A stretch of DNA of 45,552 bases from Moduliflexus sp964602655 (GTDB taxonomy: Bacteria > Moduliflexota > Moduliflexia > Moduliflexales > Moduliflexaceae): positions 1-45,552 of the forward strand of contig CAZRSF010000052.1 in assembly GCA_964602655.1 (NCBI GenBank), in the 5' to 3' direction. Made by a program: the position numbers and the translations under genes. Shown here one piece after another: positions 1-8,430 of the stretch. A model generated the notes under the pieces. The model was not told the origin of the DNA. It did no database searches and saw nothing but the letters and a program-made list of their open reading frames with translations. The stretch's first letter is position 1. Each line of letters begins with the position of its first letter.

Positions 1-71
1 CTGTAGTTTCGACGTACACCGCGAATATGATCTTTCAAAAGGCAATTGGTATAATTACGATTATTGTCATT

Positions 72-1010
72 ATGAACCAAATAGAACACATTCAACGTTT
101 ACAGCATAACATCGAGCGCGTGTTGATCGGCAAGCCGGACGTCATTCGTCTGACGCTCATTGCGCTGTTTGCCGAGGGACATTTGTTGATCGAAGACGTG
201 CCGGGCGTGGGCAAAACGACGTTGGCGCACGCGCTGGCGAAGTCGCTGGATTGCTCGTTTCAGCGGATTCAGTTTACCAGCGATATGCTGCCGTCCGACA
301 TCATCGGCATTTCTATCTATCACCAGCAGCGCGGCGAATTCGAATTTCAGCATGGCCCGATTTTCGCGAATATCGTGTTAGCGGACGAAATCAACCGCAC
401 GACGCCGAAAACGCAAAGCAGCCTGCTGGAAGCGATGAACGAACTGCAAGTCTCGGTGGACGGCGTGACGCACCGCCTGAGTCGGCCTTTTATGGTGCTG
501 GCGACGCAAAATCCGTTAGAATATCACGGCACGTATCCGCTGCCGGAATCGCAGCTTGACCGTTTTCTCATGCGCATTCGCATCGGGTACCCGTCGGCCA
601 GCCACGAGAAAGCGATTTTGCAGGCAGAACGTTCATTGACGGCCATCGAACATCTTGCGCCAGTGCTTTCAGGCAAACAGGTCTGCGAGATTCAAGCGCT
701 CGTAGATGACATCGCCGTTGACGACGCATTGCAGGATTATATCATCGCCATTGTCAAAAAAACCAGAGAATCCCGCTGGTTCGAGCTTGGGGTCAGCCCA
801 CGCGGCGCGTTAGCGTTGCAGCAGGCGGCGAAAGCGTCGGCGCTGCTGGCGGGACGGGATTATTGCACGCCTGACGATATTAAGCCGTTGGTCGTGCCGG
901 TGTTGTCGCATCGCGTCATTCTCCACGCCGACACGTTTGCCTCCGCCACCAGCGCCGAGGCGGAACAAGTGCTGCGCGATATGCTGCAAGAGATTCCTGT
1001 GCCGTTGTAA
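72..1010 (+). CDS. MoxR-family AAA+ ATPase
   Basis: A 312-residue AAA+ ATPase of the MoxR family, cytoplasmic chaperone-like ATPases thought to remodel or activate partner proteins, often together with DUF58/von Willebrand-type proteins. Visible motifs are a Walker A loop (DVPGVGKTT, residues 42-50), a Walker B (VLADEIN, about 102-108) and the family signature ATQNP near residue 140, with a C-terminal lid region. The ATG at 72 is preferred over an in-frame ATG at 27, because the 15 extra residues are hydrophobic and do not fit the family's usual N-terminus. It lies 117 bases upstream of a DUF58 gene on the same strand, the classic MoxR-DUF58 pairing. The substrate is unknown. Confidence 0.9.
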   Translation: MNQIEHIQRLQHNIERVLIGKPDVIRLTLIALFAEGHLLIEDVPGVGKTTLAHALAKSLDCSFQRIQFTSDMLPSDIIGISIYHQQRGEFEFQHGPIFANIVLADEINRTTPKTQSSLLEAMNELQVSVDGVTHRLSRPFMVLATQNPLEYHGTYPLPESQLDRFLMRIRIGYPSASHEKAILQAERSLTAIEHLAPVLSGKQVCEIQALVDDIAVDDALQDYIIAIVKKTRESRWFELGVSPRGALALQQAAKASALLAGRDYCTPDDIKPLVVPVLSHRVILHADTFASATSAEAEQVLRDMLQEIPVPL

Positions 1011-1016
1011 ATCTGT

Positions 1017-1114
1017 CAGAGGTTGAAACCTCTGCCTTTATCCCGTTGCCGCTTCGCGGCAGGTGCCTCGCCCTGAAAGGGCAAAAGAATATAGCCAGAG
1101 GTTTTAACCTCTGG
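1017..1114. repeat. Two related intergenic inverted repeats
   Basis: The spacer between the MoxR and DUF58 genes holds two small dyads with the same core. 1017-1034 is CAGAGGTT-ga-AACCTCTG, and 1095-1114 is CCAGAGGTT-tt-AACCTCTGG. Between them, near 1070-1082, lies GCCCT-gaa-AGGGC, a motif seen again at 43779 and 44068. No T-run follows, so they do not look like intrinsic terminators. They belong to a wider set of intergenic hairpins in this window. Confidence 0.6.
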
Positions 1115-1127
1115 GATAGAGCGTTAA

Positions 1128-2231
1128 ATGGCAACAGTTACATGGAGCGCATTCATCAGACGGGCGAAACGCTGGCTGAAACCGCCGCGCGCGCTGCGGA
1201 TTACCCGCGCAGGCTGGCAGTATATCGGCTTGACGCTGATCGTGGGGTTTGCGGCGATCAATACCGCCAACAACCTGCTCTACCTGATCTTCGGCCTGAT
1301 GCTGAGTTTTATCACCACGTCCGGCGTGTTGTCCGAACTGACGCTGCGGAAAATCGTTCTCACGCGCCGGTTTCCGAAACATCTGTTCACCGGGCAGGCT
1401 GCGCCGGTTGTTCTCGACGTACTGAACGCGAAAAAACGAATTGCCTCGCTTTCGCTGCTGATTGAAGACCTGTCGCAGCGCGATACCCCCGAGCATCGCC
1501 GCTACGTCCTGAAAATCGCGCCGCGCCAGACGCATACGCTGACCTATCCGGCGATATTCCCGCAGCGCGGCCTGCATCGCCCCGGCAACCTCAGAATTTC
1601 GACGCGCTATCCATTCGGGTTTTTTCTGAAATCCACGACGTTCGAAGAAGTTGACGAGGACGTGCTGGTCTATCCGAAACTCGAACGCCTGTCGCCTTCG
1701 GAACAAGCGAGTCTGGCATTTTCGACGGGCGATGCCGGGACGCAGCGCAAAGGCGGCGGCGAAGAATTTTATGGCATTCGCGACTATGTTCCCGGAGATA
1801 ATCGAATGCGGATTTCATGGAAAAACACGGCCAGAACGTCGAAATTGATGGTGCGGGAGTTCGAACTCGACCGGAAAAAGCAGATATTGGTGGTGTTGGA
1901 CGTGATGCCGCCAGCGTCACCGCTCCCGTCCGATTTTTCAGACCGCATGGAACGCGCGATTTCCGTGGCTGCGTCGTATGTCATGTTTTTCTCAACGCGC
2001 GATTATGCGTTGCAATTAGCCACGCCCGCGGAGACGAGTCCGCCGGATAAAGGGGAACATCACCTGTTCTTGCTGCTGCGGATGTTAGCGCTGCTGCAAC
2101 CGCCGCAGGCAGACGAACAGGCGCGTTTTGCGGCGCGGGTCAGGCCGTTGCTCCGGCGCGACGTGATCAGCCTGTGTATTTCCGTCAATGCCGCGCCGGA
2201 AGGGAAATTTTCAAAGGTCGTTGTCATATAG
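1128..2231 (+). CDS. DUF58 domain-containing membrane protein
   Basis: A 367-residue DUF58 protein. The N-terminus has a basic stretch and then two close hydrophobic segments (about residues 31-45 and 48-64), which should anchor it in the inner membrane as a short hairpin. The DUF58 core is recognisable by YGIRDYVPGDNRMRISWKNTA at about 205-225, followed by a von Willebrand A-like strand (ILVVLDVM). DUF58 proteins are usually encoded beside MoxR ATPases, as here, and are suspected to act in envelope or protein-complex maturation. The ATG at 1128 lacks a strong ribosome-binding site. The gene ends 32 bases before the convergent amidase. Confidence 0.88.
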   Translation: MATVTWSAFIRRAKRWLKPPRALRITRAGWQYIGLTLIVGFAAINTANNLLYLIFGLMLSFITTSGVLSELTLRKIVLTRRFPKHLFTGQAAPVVLDVLNAKKRIASLSLLIEDLSQRDTPEHRRYVLKIAPRQTHTLTYPAIFPQRGLHRPGNLRISTRYPFGFFLKSTTFEEVDEDVLVYPKLERLSPSEQASLAFSTGDAGTQRKGGGEEFYGIRDYVPGDNRMRISWKNTARTSKLMVREFELDRKKQILVVLDVMPPASPLPSDFSDRMERAISVAASYVMFFSTRDYALQLATPAETSPPDKGEHHLFLLLRMLALLQPPQADEQARFAARVRPLLRRDVISLCISVNAAPEGKFSKVVVI

Positions 2232-2263
2232 CACGACGAAATGATTCATGGTTCGACTTGAGG

Positions 2264-3571
2264 TCACATCTGAAGGAGCGCCGCGCGAATCGGTTTTGCC
2301 CACGCCAACAGGCGTTCGTCCTGCCAGAAGCGGGCGCTGCATTGCAGGCCGAGCGGGAGGCGATTACGAGACACCCCGGCGGGAATCGTCAGCGTCGGGA
2401 CGCCGGTGTGCGTCCAGGGAAGATTCATATTCGGGTCGCCGGTGGCGTGAATCCCTGCCGGGGCGTCGCCGGTAGCCGCCGGAGCAATCCAGAGATCGAT
2501 GCCGTGCCGCGTCTGCGCATCCTCTATCCGCTGCCGCAATTCCAGTTGCGATGCCTGCCCCGCCCGCAGCATCTCCGGCGTCACCTGCTGCCCCTGCAGA
2601 ATCGCTTCCGTGAGGCGAGGACGATAAAGAGAGCGATACGCGGCAAACCAGGCTGCGTGTTCCTGCGCGGCCTCGGCAACGGTCATCAGGCGGTGACGCT
2701 GATTGATCTCCTGAATATCTGCCAACATCGGAATCCGTTTCACTCGAAAACCTGCCTGTTGCAGGCGCTTGACCTGTTCGTCGAATGCGGCCAGCCCTTC
2801 CGGCGACGCTTGCGCGAGATAGTCGCCGTCGGGAATGCCGAGCGTCGGGAGCCCAGCAAACGGCGCGGCGGCGTTCCATGCCTGGCAGACGACCGAACAG
2901 GCGCGTTCCATCCCCTCGATATCCTGCGTAAACAGGCCGATATGATCGGCGGATGGAGAAAAATAGAGCATCCCTGCTGTCGGAATGCGGTCGAAACTCG
3001 GCTTAAACCCAACAATGCCGCAATAAGCGGCGGGTCGGATGATTGAGCCGATGGTCTGCGTACCGAGCGCAAGTGGAAAAAATCCACAGGCCACGCCCGC
3101 CGCCGAGCCGCTGCTGGATCCCCCCGGCGTATGCGCGAGGTTATGCGGATTGCGCGTCGGGCCAGGCTCGAAATAGGCAAATTCGGTCGTCACGGTTTTT
3201 CCGGCGATGAGCGCGCCAGCCTGTTTCAACCGCATCACGCATGTCGCTTCCGCGCCCGTAAATAGCTCCGCGGGCAGCAGACTGCCAGCCTGCGTCGGAA
3301 AGCCGTTGACGCGGAGAATATCTTTGATGCCGACGAGTGCGCCAAACAACGGGGGACGCGAGGCGGGATCGGGAAATTGCGCTACCAGCGCATCTGCCTC
3401 GCGCAGCAAGCGCTCGCGGCGGTTCGGTTCCGGCACGAATGCCTGTACGTCGGGATCAATCGCCTCAATCCGATCACACATCTCTCGAACATATTGGCGC
3501 AGGTCGCGCATTCCATGACGAAGCGCGTCGGCGGTGTCTGCAAGCGGAGCAGCGTATAAAGTGTTCATCAT
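2264..3571 (-). CDS. Amidase signature family hydrolase
   Basis: A 435-residue cytoplasmic amidase of the GatA/AtzF-like amidase signature family, which hydrolyses or transfers amide groups by a Ser-cisSer-Lys triad. The catalytic lysine is in GIKDI (K83), the glycine/serine-rich loop GGSSSGSA is at 150-157 (cis-serine), and the nucleophile is expected at S176 in TIGSIIRP. The usual glycine before that GS is isoleucine here, and the usual aspartate of the GTDTGGS motif is glutamine, so substrate handling may differ. No GatB or GatC gene is nearby, so it is more likely a stand-alone amidase than a tRNA amidotransferase subunit. Two adjacent ATG codons begin the frame, with no clear ribosome-binding site. 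The substrate cannot be read from the sequence. Confidence 0.88.
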   Translation of the reverse strand: MMNTLYAAPLADTADALRHGMRDLRQYVREMCDRIEAIDPDVQAFVPEPNRRERLLREADALVAQFPDPASRPPLFGALVGIKDILRVNGFPTQAGSLLPAELFTGAEATCVMRLKQAGALIAGKTVTTEFAYFEPGPTRNPHNLAHTPGGSSSGSAAGVACGFFPLALGTQTIGSIIRPAAYCGIVGFKPSFDRIPTAGMLYFSPSADHIGLFTQDIEGMERACSVVCQAWNAAAPFAGLPTLGIPDGDYLAQASPEGLAAFDEQVKRLQQAGFRVKRIPMLADIQEINQRHRLMTVAEAAQEHAAWFAAYRSLYRPRLTEAILQGQQVTPEMLRAGQASQLELRQRIEDAQTRHGIDLWIAPAATGDAPAGIHATGDPNMNLPWTHTGVPTLTIPAGVSRNRLPLGLQCSARFWQDERLLAWAKPIRAALLQM

Positions 3572-3577
3572 TTATTC

Positions 3578-3630
3578 GGGAGCGTCAGCATCTTGTCGGC
3601 AGGAAATGCCGACAAGATGCTGGCGCTCCC
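3578..3630. repeat. Long intergenic inverted repeat, 24-bp arms
   Basis: Arms 3578-3601 and 3607-3630 are reverse complements with one G-T wobble, separated by a 5-base loop (GGAAA). It fills the spacer between the amidase start and the end of the SiaC-like gene. The transcript on either strand would form a very stable hairpin. No U-tract follows on the minus strand, so a simple intrinsic terminator is not obvious. Confidence 0.85.
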
Positions 3631-3639
3631 AGAAATGGC

Positions 3640-4026
3640 TCATTTGGTTTTTTTGACAAAGTGGAAGGAGAGTCGGCGAAAATCTTCCAGAAATTCTTCG
3701 CCATATTCGCGCATGTCCTCATCATCTTGTTCATAAATCCAGTTCACCGTAATGCCCAGCCCTCGAAAAGCCGCGTCGTCAAGCATATCAAAAAATTCTA
3801 ACAGCGCTTTCGACGATCCGCTATTGAAATAGACGATTTCAATATTGACTGTCATGTCCCCGTCTTCCGTGATGGCAAAGTATTGCTCTAACCAGGAAAA
3901 GATCGGCGCATAAAACGCGGCGGTATTTTCCGGATAGGACGTTCCCCGAATTTCTAACAGATGCTCTTGCGCATCAAAATAAATCGAAGGCGTACAGTCG
4001 GTTGCGTCAATGATCAAATTTTTCAT
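3640..4026 (-). CDS. siaC: SiaC-like (DUF1987) partner-switch phosphoprotein
   Basis: A 128-residue DUF1987 protein resembling SiaC, the regulatory protein that binds and activates the diguanylate cyclase SiaD in Pseudomonas aeruginosa and is inactivated by SiaB phosphorylation. The motif IVYFNSGSSKALLEFFDML (about 64-82) contains the Ser/Thr cluster where SiaC is phosphorylated; S69 is my best alignment to the SiaC phospho-threonine. The ATG at 4026 is chosen because AGGTGAGG sits just upstream; an in-frame GTG/ATG further up adds a poor extension. It is the last gene of the signalling cluster, 41 bases after the SiaB-like gene. No SiaD homologue is next to it; the nearest cyclase is the REC-GGDEF gene at 13561-14622. 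Confidence 0.85.
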   Translation of the reverse strand: MKNLIIDATDCTPSIYFDAQEHLLEIRGTSYPENTAAFYAPIFSWLEQYFAITEDGDMTVNIEIVYFNSGSSKALLEFFDMLDDAAFRGLGITVNWIYEQDDEDMREYGEEFLEDFRRLSFHFVKKTK

Positions 4027-4067
4027 AGTCCTCACCTGTTTCCTGTCTCTCATCCGAGCAGCGGCTT

Positions 4068-4628
4068 TTATATGATGGTCTTCATTGAAAAGAAAGACAC
4101 ATGTTTATCAACTGGCGTAAAATCGAATTCAATAGGAGCGCTGGCTTTTTTGGCAATTTCAAGCAAGCCCAATCCTGCGCCTTTGCTTCCGGTTTCAGGG
4201 TCTTTACGGCGTTGTTCGCGGTAGAATTCTTTTAATTCCTCTTTGCTCATGCGCTGAATCTGCTGTAATTTCTGTTGTAATCGCTCGACTTTGTGTGTGG
4301 CAATCAGGTTGCCGCTGAGCACGAAATAGCGCTCATGATCGTAGCCGATGGCAATAATGCCGAAACTCAGCGGTTTTTCCAGATCATCGTCGCTGCTCTC
4401 GTCTATGATGGTTTTTTCATCGGAGTAATGAATGATATTCTGCATTTTTTCCACGACCAAAGAAAACACTCTGAGGATGGTCGTGCGGCTCGCATTTTCC
4501 ATGCTCATTTTTTGCTCCAAAATTGCGCCGATTTCTGTGACAAGGTTTTGCGAAATCGGACCGCTGAGACAAAAGAAAATCCCTTGTTCGTGCAAGAGGT
4601 TTTTTAAGCCATATAAGTGCTGCATCAT
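4068..4628 (-). CDS. siaB: SiaB-family protein kinase (DUF6272)
   Basis: A 186-residue protein of the SiaB family, atypical GHKL-fold kinases that phosphorylate SiaC. The ATP-binding G2-like loop is seen as GAGLGLLEIA near residues 152-161, and the N-terminal half carries the family pattern of hydrophobic strands (LYGLKNLLHEQGIFFCLSG). The start is set at the ATG at 4628 because GAGGTG lies at proper spacing; an upstream in-frame GTG at 4634 overlaps that ribosome-binding site. It precedes the SiaC-like gene and follows a kinase C-terminal fragment. The expected role is phosphorylating SiaC and thereby switching its partner. The opposing phosphatase SiaA (membrane PP2C) is not in this window. 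Confidence 0.85.
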   Translation of the reverse strand: MMQHLYGLKNLLHEQGIFFCLSGPISQNLVTEIGAILEQKMSMENASRTTILRVFSLVVEKMQNIIHYSDEKTIIDESSDDDLEKPLSFGIIAIGYDHERYFVLSGNLIATHKVERLQQKLQQIQRMSKEELKEFYREQRRKDPETGSKGAGLGLLEIAKKASAPIEFDFTPVDKHVSFFSMKTII

Positions 4629-4650
4629 GTGCACCTCGGTTCAGAAATTC

Positions 4651-4684
4651 TCAGGAGTGTCAAGCTGTGCGTTGACACTCCTGA
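4651..4684. repeat. Perfect 13-bp hairpin inside the signalling operon
   Basis: TCAGGAGTGTCAA (4651-4663) and TTGACACTCCTGA (4672-4684) are exact reverse complements around an 8-base loop. It lies between the kinase-tail fragment and the SiaB start. There is no U-tract after it on the minus strand, so RNA processing, mRNA stability or partial polarity that separates siaBC expression are all possible. Confidence 0.8.
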
Positions 4685-4696
4685 ACGTTTGCAAAA

Positions 4697-4987
4697 CTAT
4701 GCGGCTTCAGGGAGCGCTGGCAGCCAGACGGAAAACGTGGTCTGTCCCGGCTGACTGTCCACCTGAATTCTGCCGCGATGTTTGTCAATAATCTTTTTGA
4801 CAATATCCAGCCCTAAACCGCTGCCTTCGCCCGCAGGTTTCGTGGTAAAAAACGGCTCGAAAATTTTTTCTCGGAGATGATCGGGAATGCCGACGCCAGT
4901 GTCGGTCATCGCCACGACAACGGATTCTTTTTGCCGCTCGACATATAAAATATCCGGCGGTTTTGTTGGTGATGTGTCAGTGTGCAT
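4697..4987 (-). pseudogene. Histidine-kinase C-terminal (HATPase) fragment
   Basis: A 96-residue reading frame that contains only the end of a GHKL ATPase domain: G1 box DTGVGIP, F box FEPFFTTKP and G2 box GSGLGLDIV. The N box and the whole dimerisation/phosphoacceptor region are missing. It is strongly similar to the last 80 residues of the kinase encoded just upstream (5022-8420), so it looks like a leftover of a tandem duplication or deletion. The first residues (MHTDTSPTKPPDI) do not resemble any domain. Without the N box it should not bind ATP normally. It could still be translated, since it lies in line with the operon 34 bases after the preceding stop, but I see no strong ribosome-binding site. 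Confidence 0.6.
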
Positions 4988-5021
4988 ATACTTACAGCGA
5001 GCGCGTTATCAGCCATCCCGA

Positions 5022-8000
5022 TCAAGATGTGCGCATGGGCAAAAATACGCGAAATGTCGTCTGCCCCGGACGGCTCTCGACCTGGATGCGCCCCTGATGT
5101 TTTTCAATGATTTTCCGCACAATATCTAAACCGAGGCCGCTTCCTTCTCCGGGCGGTTTTGTGGTAAAAAACGGGTCGAAAATTTTGTCGCGAATCGTGT
5201 CGGGAATGCCCTCGCCAGTATCGGTAATCGCGATCATCGCGTCGCCTTGTTCCTGTTGCGCGGCAATCGTCAGGATGCCGCGATTTTTCATGGCATAGAG
5301 CGCATTGTGAATCAGATTGGTCCAGACTTGATTCAGTTCGTCAGGATAGCAGAAGATCGGCGGGAGTTCCTGATAGTCGCGCCGCAGTTCGATGCCGTGC
5401 TTCAGTTGGTTATTGTAGAGGGTCAAGACCGTCTCGATACCGTTGGTCAGATTGGCCGACACCATGACCTCCGACCGGTCGTAATGCGTGTAGGTTTTCA
5501 GCGCAAAAACCACTTTCGACGCGCGGTCGGTCGCGGTGGTAATGATGTGCGCGCTCTCCTGCAACCCGGCGATGTCATACGCGATATTCAATATCTGCGC
5601 CTGCCGTTCGTCTTTCAGGAGCGGCAAAAAGGCTTCCAATCCGTCATACACGCCTAAATCAACCAGAACATCCGCAATTTTATGCGCTTCGCGCACTTCG
5701 TGCCGGTCGAGGAATTCCAATACGTCTTTTCGCAGTTGACGCCGCTCTTTGGCCGTCACCGTAGCATCTTTCTGCAAGGCGATGTCCAGCAGCGCAAAAA
5801 AATCGCGGGCGCGTTCGTCTGTCAGCGTCTTGAAAAACGGGAGCAATTCCGCCAGGGTTTGCGTCAGCGCATGCGAGATGCTGCCGACGGCGGAGCGGAT
5901 CGCCCCTAACGGCGTATTGATTTCATGGGCGATACCCGCGACCAACTGCCCAAGCGCGGCCATTTTTTCGGACTGGATCAACTCTTCTTGGGTCGTCTTC
6001 AGATGTTCCAACGTCACGGCCAATTCGGAATTCGCGCGCCTGAGATGCTCGGATTGGCGCAAGATTTCGTTCTGCTGCTGCGCCAATTTCGTATTACTCA
6101 ATTGCAGTCGGTCATTCAAGGTTTTGACATCTTGATAGGCCGTATGAACTTCGTCGTAGAGGCGGGCGTTTTCAATCGCAATCGCCGCCTGTCGCGCAAG
6201 CATGTGCAGAAAATACACTTGATCATCTCCGAAGGCATTCCGGTCGGTTTTGCTGTGTACGTCTAACGTGCCGATAATCCGGTCTTTTGCGATAAGCGGC
6301 ACGCTGGCGCAGGCTAATAAGCCCTCTTGTTCTGCGGCGGGGTTATAAAAACGCGCATCATTCGGCAAATTGTTGATAATCATGGGTTCGCCTGTCAATG
6401 CGACGCGTCCGGCAATGCTTTCGCCCAAATGGTCGCGCGTATGCTTGACTACATACTCGCTCAGACCATACGAGCCTTTGATGCTCAATGTTTCGCTGGC
6501 CTCATCGAGCAGGAGAATCGCGCCGGTATCCGTGCCCAATAAATCTGCCGTGCTGCGGGCAATGGTATCGAGCACCGTGTCTAACCGGAGTTGCGACGTG
6601 ATCGCCTGACCGATGTCGTACATGGTTTTCAGGTGTTCATTGGCTTTTTGCAGGGCGGCGGCGTGTTGTTGCACGCGCTGTTCGGATAATTGCCGTTCCT
6701 GCGCTAACGACAACGCGGCGGCGGCGGCCTGGAGCAGCGAAATTTCGGACGGTTCCCAAGCGTGTTCCTCGACGCATTGCTCGAATCCGATAAATCCGGT
6801 AAAGACACCGCTGACCATTAGCGGCAGGAGCAACACGGCATACGCGCCCCTGCGCGTGAATACCTCGTTTTCAACAGGCGGAAAGAGGTCGCGCGTGACG
6901 TTTACTAAGTTGCCCTGATCCAATTCCTGATACCAGGTTGGCAGCGCAGCATCATAGACCAGAGGCTGAATCGCCTCATCATCCGCGCCGGATTCGGTGC
7001 GCACATCGCACCATTCGGCGTGCAGCGTCGCCAATGCGCAGTGGTCTGGCGCGTAGCTGTTGGTGAAAATGGAAATACGGCTGCTATGAGATACCGTGCC
7101 CAATAATTCTAAGATTTCCTGATAGGGAATCCCCGTATCGCTGGCGAGTAAGTCGCGTTGAATTTCGATGAGGGCGGCTAAATAGCCTTCCCGTTTGGAT
7201 AGCGCCCCTTCCGTGCGTTTTTTTTCCGTAATATCTTCGATAAATCCTTCGAAATACACGACCTCATCATTCGCATTCCGAATCGCCCAGACATTCAGAT
7301 TGACGATGATTTCCCGGCCATCCTTGCAACGGCAGCGAGTCTCGATATTCGGCGTTTCCTGAATGACTTCCAGCAAGCTGGTAATATCGTACCAGTGCTG
7401 CGGTTCGACATACACCTGTTCGGCAATATTCGTGATGCTGTCACGCAAATGTTGAGGCGAGAAATAGCCTAATATATTGGCTAAGGCAGAATTGACGGTC
7501 AGGAATCTTTTGTCGAGTCCGGCCTGAAAGATGCCGACGGTCGCATTTTCGAAGATGCTCCGATAGCGTTTCTCGCTTTCCTGGAGCAGATGCTCGGCAT
7601 GTTTATGTTCGGTAATATCTTCGCAGACGGTGACGATGCCATCCACCTCGCCGTCCGAGGTTCTGAGCAGATTAGAGATGAGTTTGACCGGAAATTCCGT
7701 GCCATCCTTACGCTGATTGACACGTTCGCGTTTCCAATTCGTCATCGCCTGGAGGTGATGATTGATGTCCAGCGCTTCCTGCCGCGATCCTATCGGGCTG
7801 AAAATATTCGAACGCTGCCCTAATAATTCCTGGACATCATACCCGTGCATCCGGGCGTCTGCGGGGTTGACAAAGACGATGTTCCCTTGGGGATCGGTAA
7901 TCGTCATGCCCACTTCGGTGGTTTCGATAGCTTTTTTCAGTTTGCGCAGCAAATCTTCCGTTTGCTGCCGTTCCGTGATTTCTTGTTCCAGTCGGCTATT

Positions 8001-8420
8001 TTTTTCTTCAAGATGCGTTTGGAGTTCTCGAATGCGCAGATGGGTGCGAACGCGCGCAAGCACTTCTTCCGATTGGAGCGGTTTACTGATATAATCCACT
8101 CCACCGGCTTCGAACGCTTTGATTTTATCAAAGACCTCATTCAGCGCGCTGATAAAAATAATCGGAATATCCCGCGTCAGTTGGTCTGCCTTCAAATGCG
8201 CGCATACGTCATACCCTGAGAGGCCGGGCATCATAATATCCAATAGAATCAGGTCCGGCACGTCCTTTTGGCATGAGGAAATGGCTAACTGCCCATCTGA
8301 CACAGGGCGGACCCGATATCCGTGCTTACTGAGAATATTCGTCAGCAAACGCAGATTCGCAATCGTATCGTCAACAACAAGAATCGAGGATTCGCGGGAT
8401 AATGGCTGCGATGTGTTCAT
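5022..8420 (-). CDS. REC-PAS-PAS-GAF-GAF sensor histidine kinase
   Basis: A 1132-residue soluble kinase with no membrane segment. Order: receiver domain (about 12-130; acidic pair D17/D18, phospho-acceptor D61, K113), two PAS domains (about 165-285 and 300-415, each followed by a coiled linker), two GAF domains (about 440-590 and 615-765), a coiled coil, then HisKA with phosphoacceptor H832 (GIAHEINTPLGA) and an HATPase domain (N box WTNLIHNAL, G1 DTGEGIP, G2 GSGLGL). About 140 helical residues separate the His helix from the helix before the ATPase. The ATG at 8420 starts directly before the receiver; a longer frame exists upstream but overlaps the preceding gene. The receiver-first design suggests it takes its input both from another kinase and from cytosolic ligands. 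Confidence 0.9.
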   Translation of the reverse strand: MNTSQPLSRESSILVVDDTIANLRLLTNILSKHGYRVRPVSDGQLAISSCQKDVPDLILLDIMMPGLSGYDVCAHLKADQLTRDIPIIFISALNEVFDKIKAFEAGGVDYISKPLQSEEVLARVRTHLRIRELQTHLEEKNSRLEQEITERQQTEDLLRKLKKAIETTEVGMTITDPQGNIVFVNPADARMHGYDVQELLGQRSNIFSPIGSRQEALDINHHLQAMTNWKRERVNQRKDGTEFPVKLISNLLRTSDGEVDGIVTVCEDITEHKHAEHLLQESEKRYRSIFENATVGIFQAGLDKRFLTVNSALANILGYFSPQHLRDSITNIAEQVYVEPQHWYDITSLLEVIQETPNIETRCRCKDGREIIVNLNVWAIRNANDEVVYFEGFIEDITEKKRTEGALSKREGYLAALIEIQRDLLASDTGIPYQEILELLGTVSHSSRISIFTNSYAPDHCALATLHAEWCDVRTESGADDEAIQPLVYDAALPTWYQELDQGNLVNVTRDLFPPVENEVFTRRGAYAVLLLPLMVSGVFTGFIGFEQCVEEHAWEPSEISLLQAAAAALSLAQERQLSEQRVQQHAAALQKANEHLKTMYDIGQAITSQLRLDTVLDTIARSTADLLGTDTGAILLLDEASETLSIKGSYGLSEYVVKHTRDHLGESIAGRVALTGEPMIINNLPNDARFYNPAAEQEGLLACASVPLIAKDRIIGTLDVHSKTDRNAFGDDQVYFLHMLARQAAIAIENARLYDEVHTAYQDVKTLNDRLQLSNTKLAQQQNEILRQSEHLRRANSELAVTLEHLKTTQEELIQSEKMAALGQLVAGIAHEINTPLGAIRSAVGSISHALTQTLAELLPFFKTLTDERARDFFALLDIALQKDATVTAKERRQLRKDVLEFLDRHEVREAHKIADVLVDLGVYDGLEAFLPLLKDERQAQILNIAYDIAGLQESAHIITTATDRASKVVFALKTYTHYDRSEVMVSANLTNGIETVLTLYNNQLKHGIELRRDYQELPPIFCYPDELNQVWTNLIHNALYAMKNRGILTIAAQQEQGDAMIAITDTGEGIPDTIRDKIFDPFFTTKPPGEGSGLGLDIVRKIIEKHQGRIQVESRPGQTTFRVFLPMRTS

Positions 8421-8430
8421 ACATGTCTTC

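Noticed and set aside
2174..3046. A 290-codon plus-strand frame opposite the amidase
   Set aside because: It is antisense to a well-conserved amidase and its product is Arg-rich without any domain, as expected for a shadow frame in GC-rich DNA.
2264..3571. GatA subunit of the tRNA amidotransferase
   Set aside because: No gatB or gatC nearby and altered residues around the nucleophile; a general amidase is the safer call.
4697..4987. A SpoIIAB/RsbW-type anti-sigma kinase next to siaB
   Set aside because: The fragment lacks an N box and is nearly the same as the end of the adjacent histidine kinase, so it is a kinase remnant.
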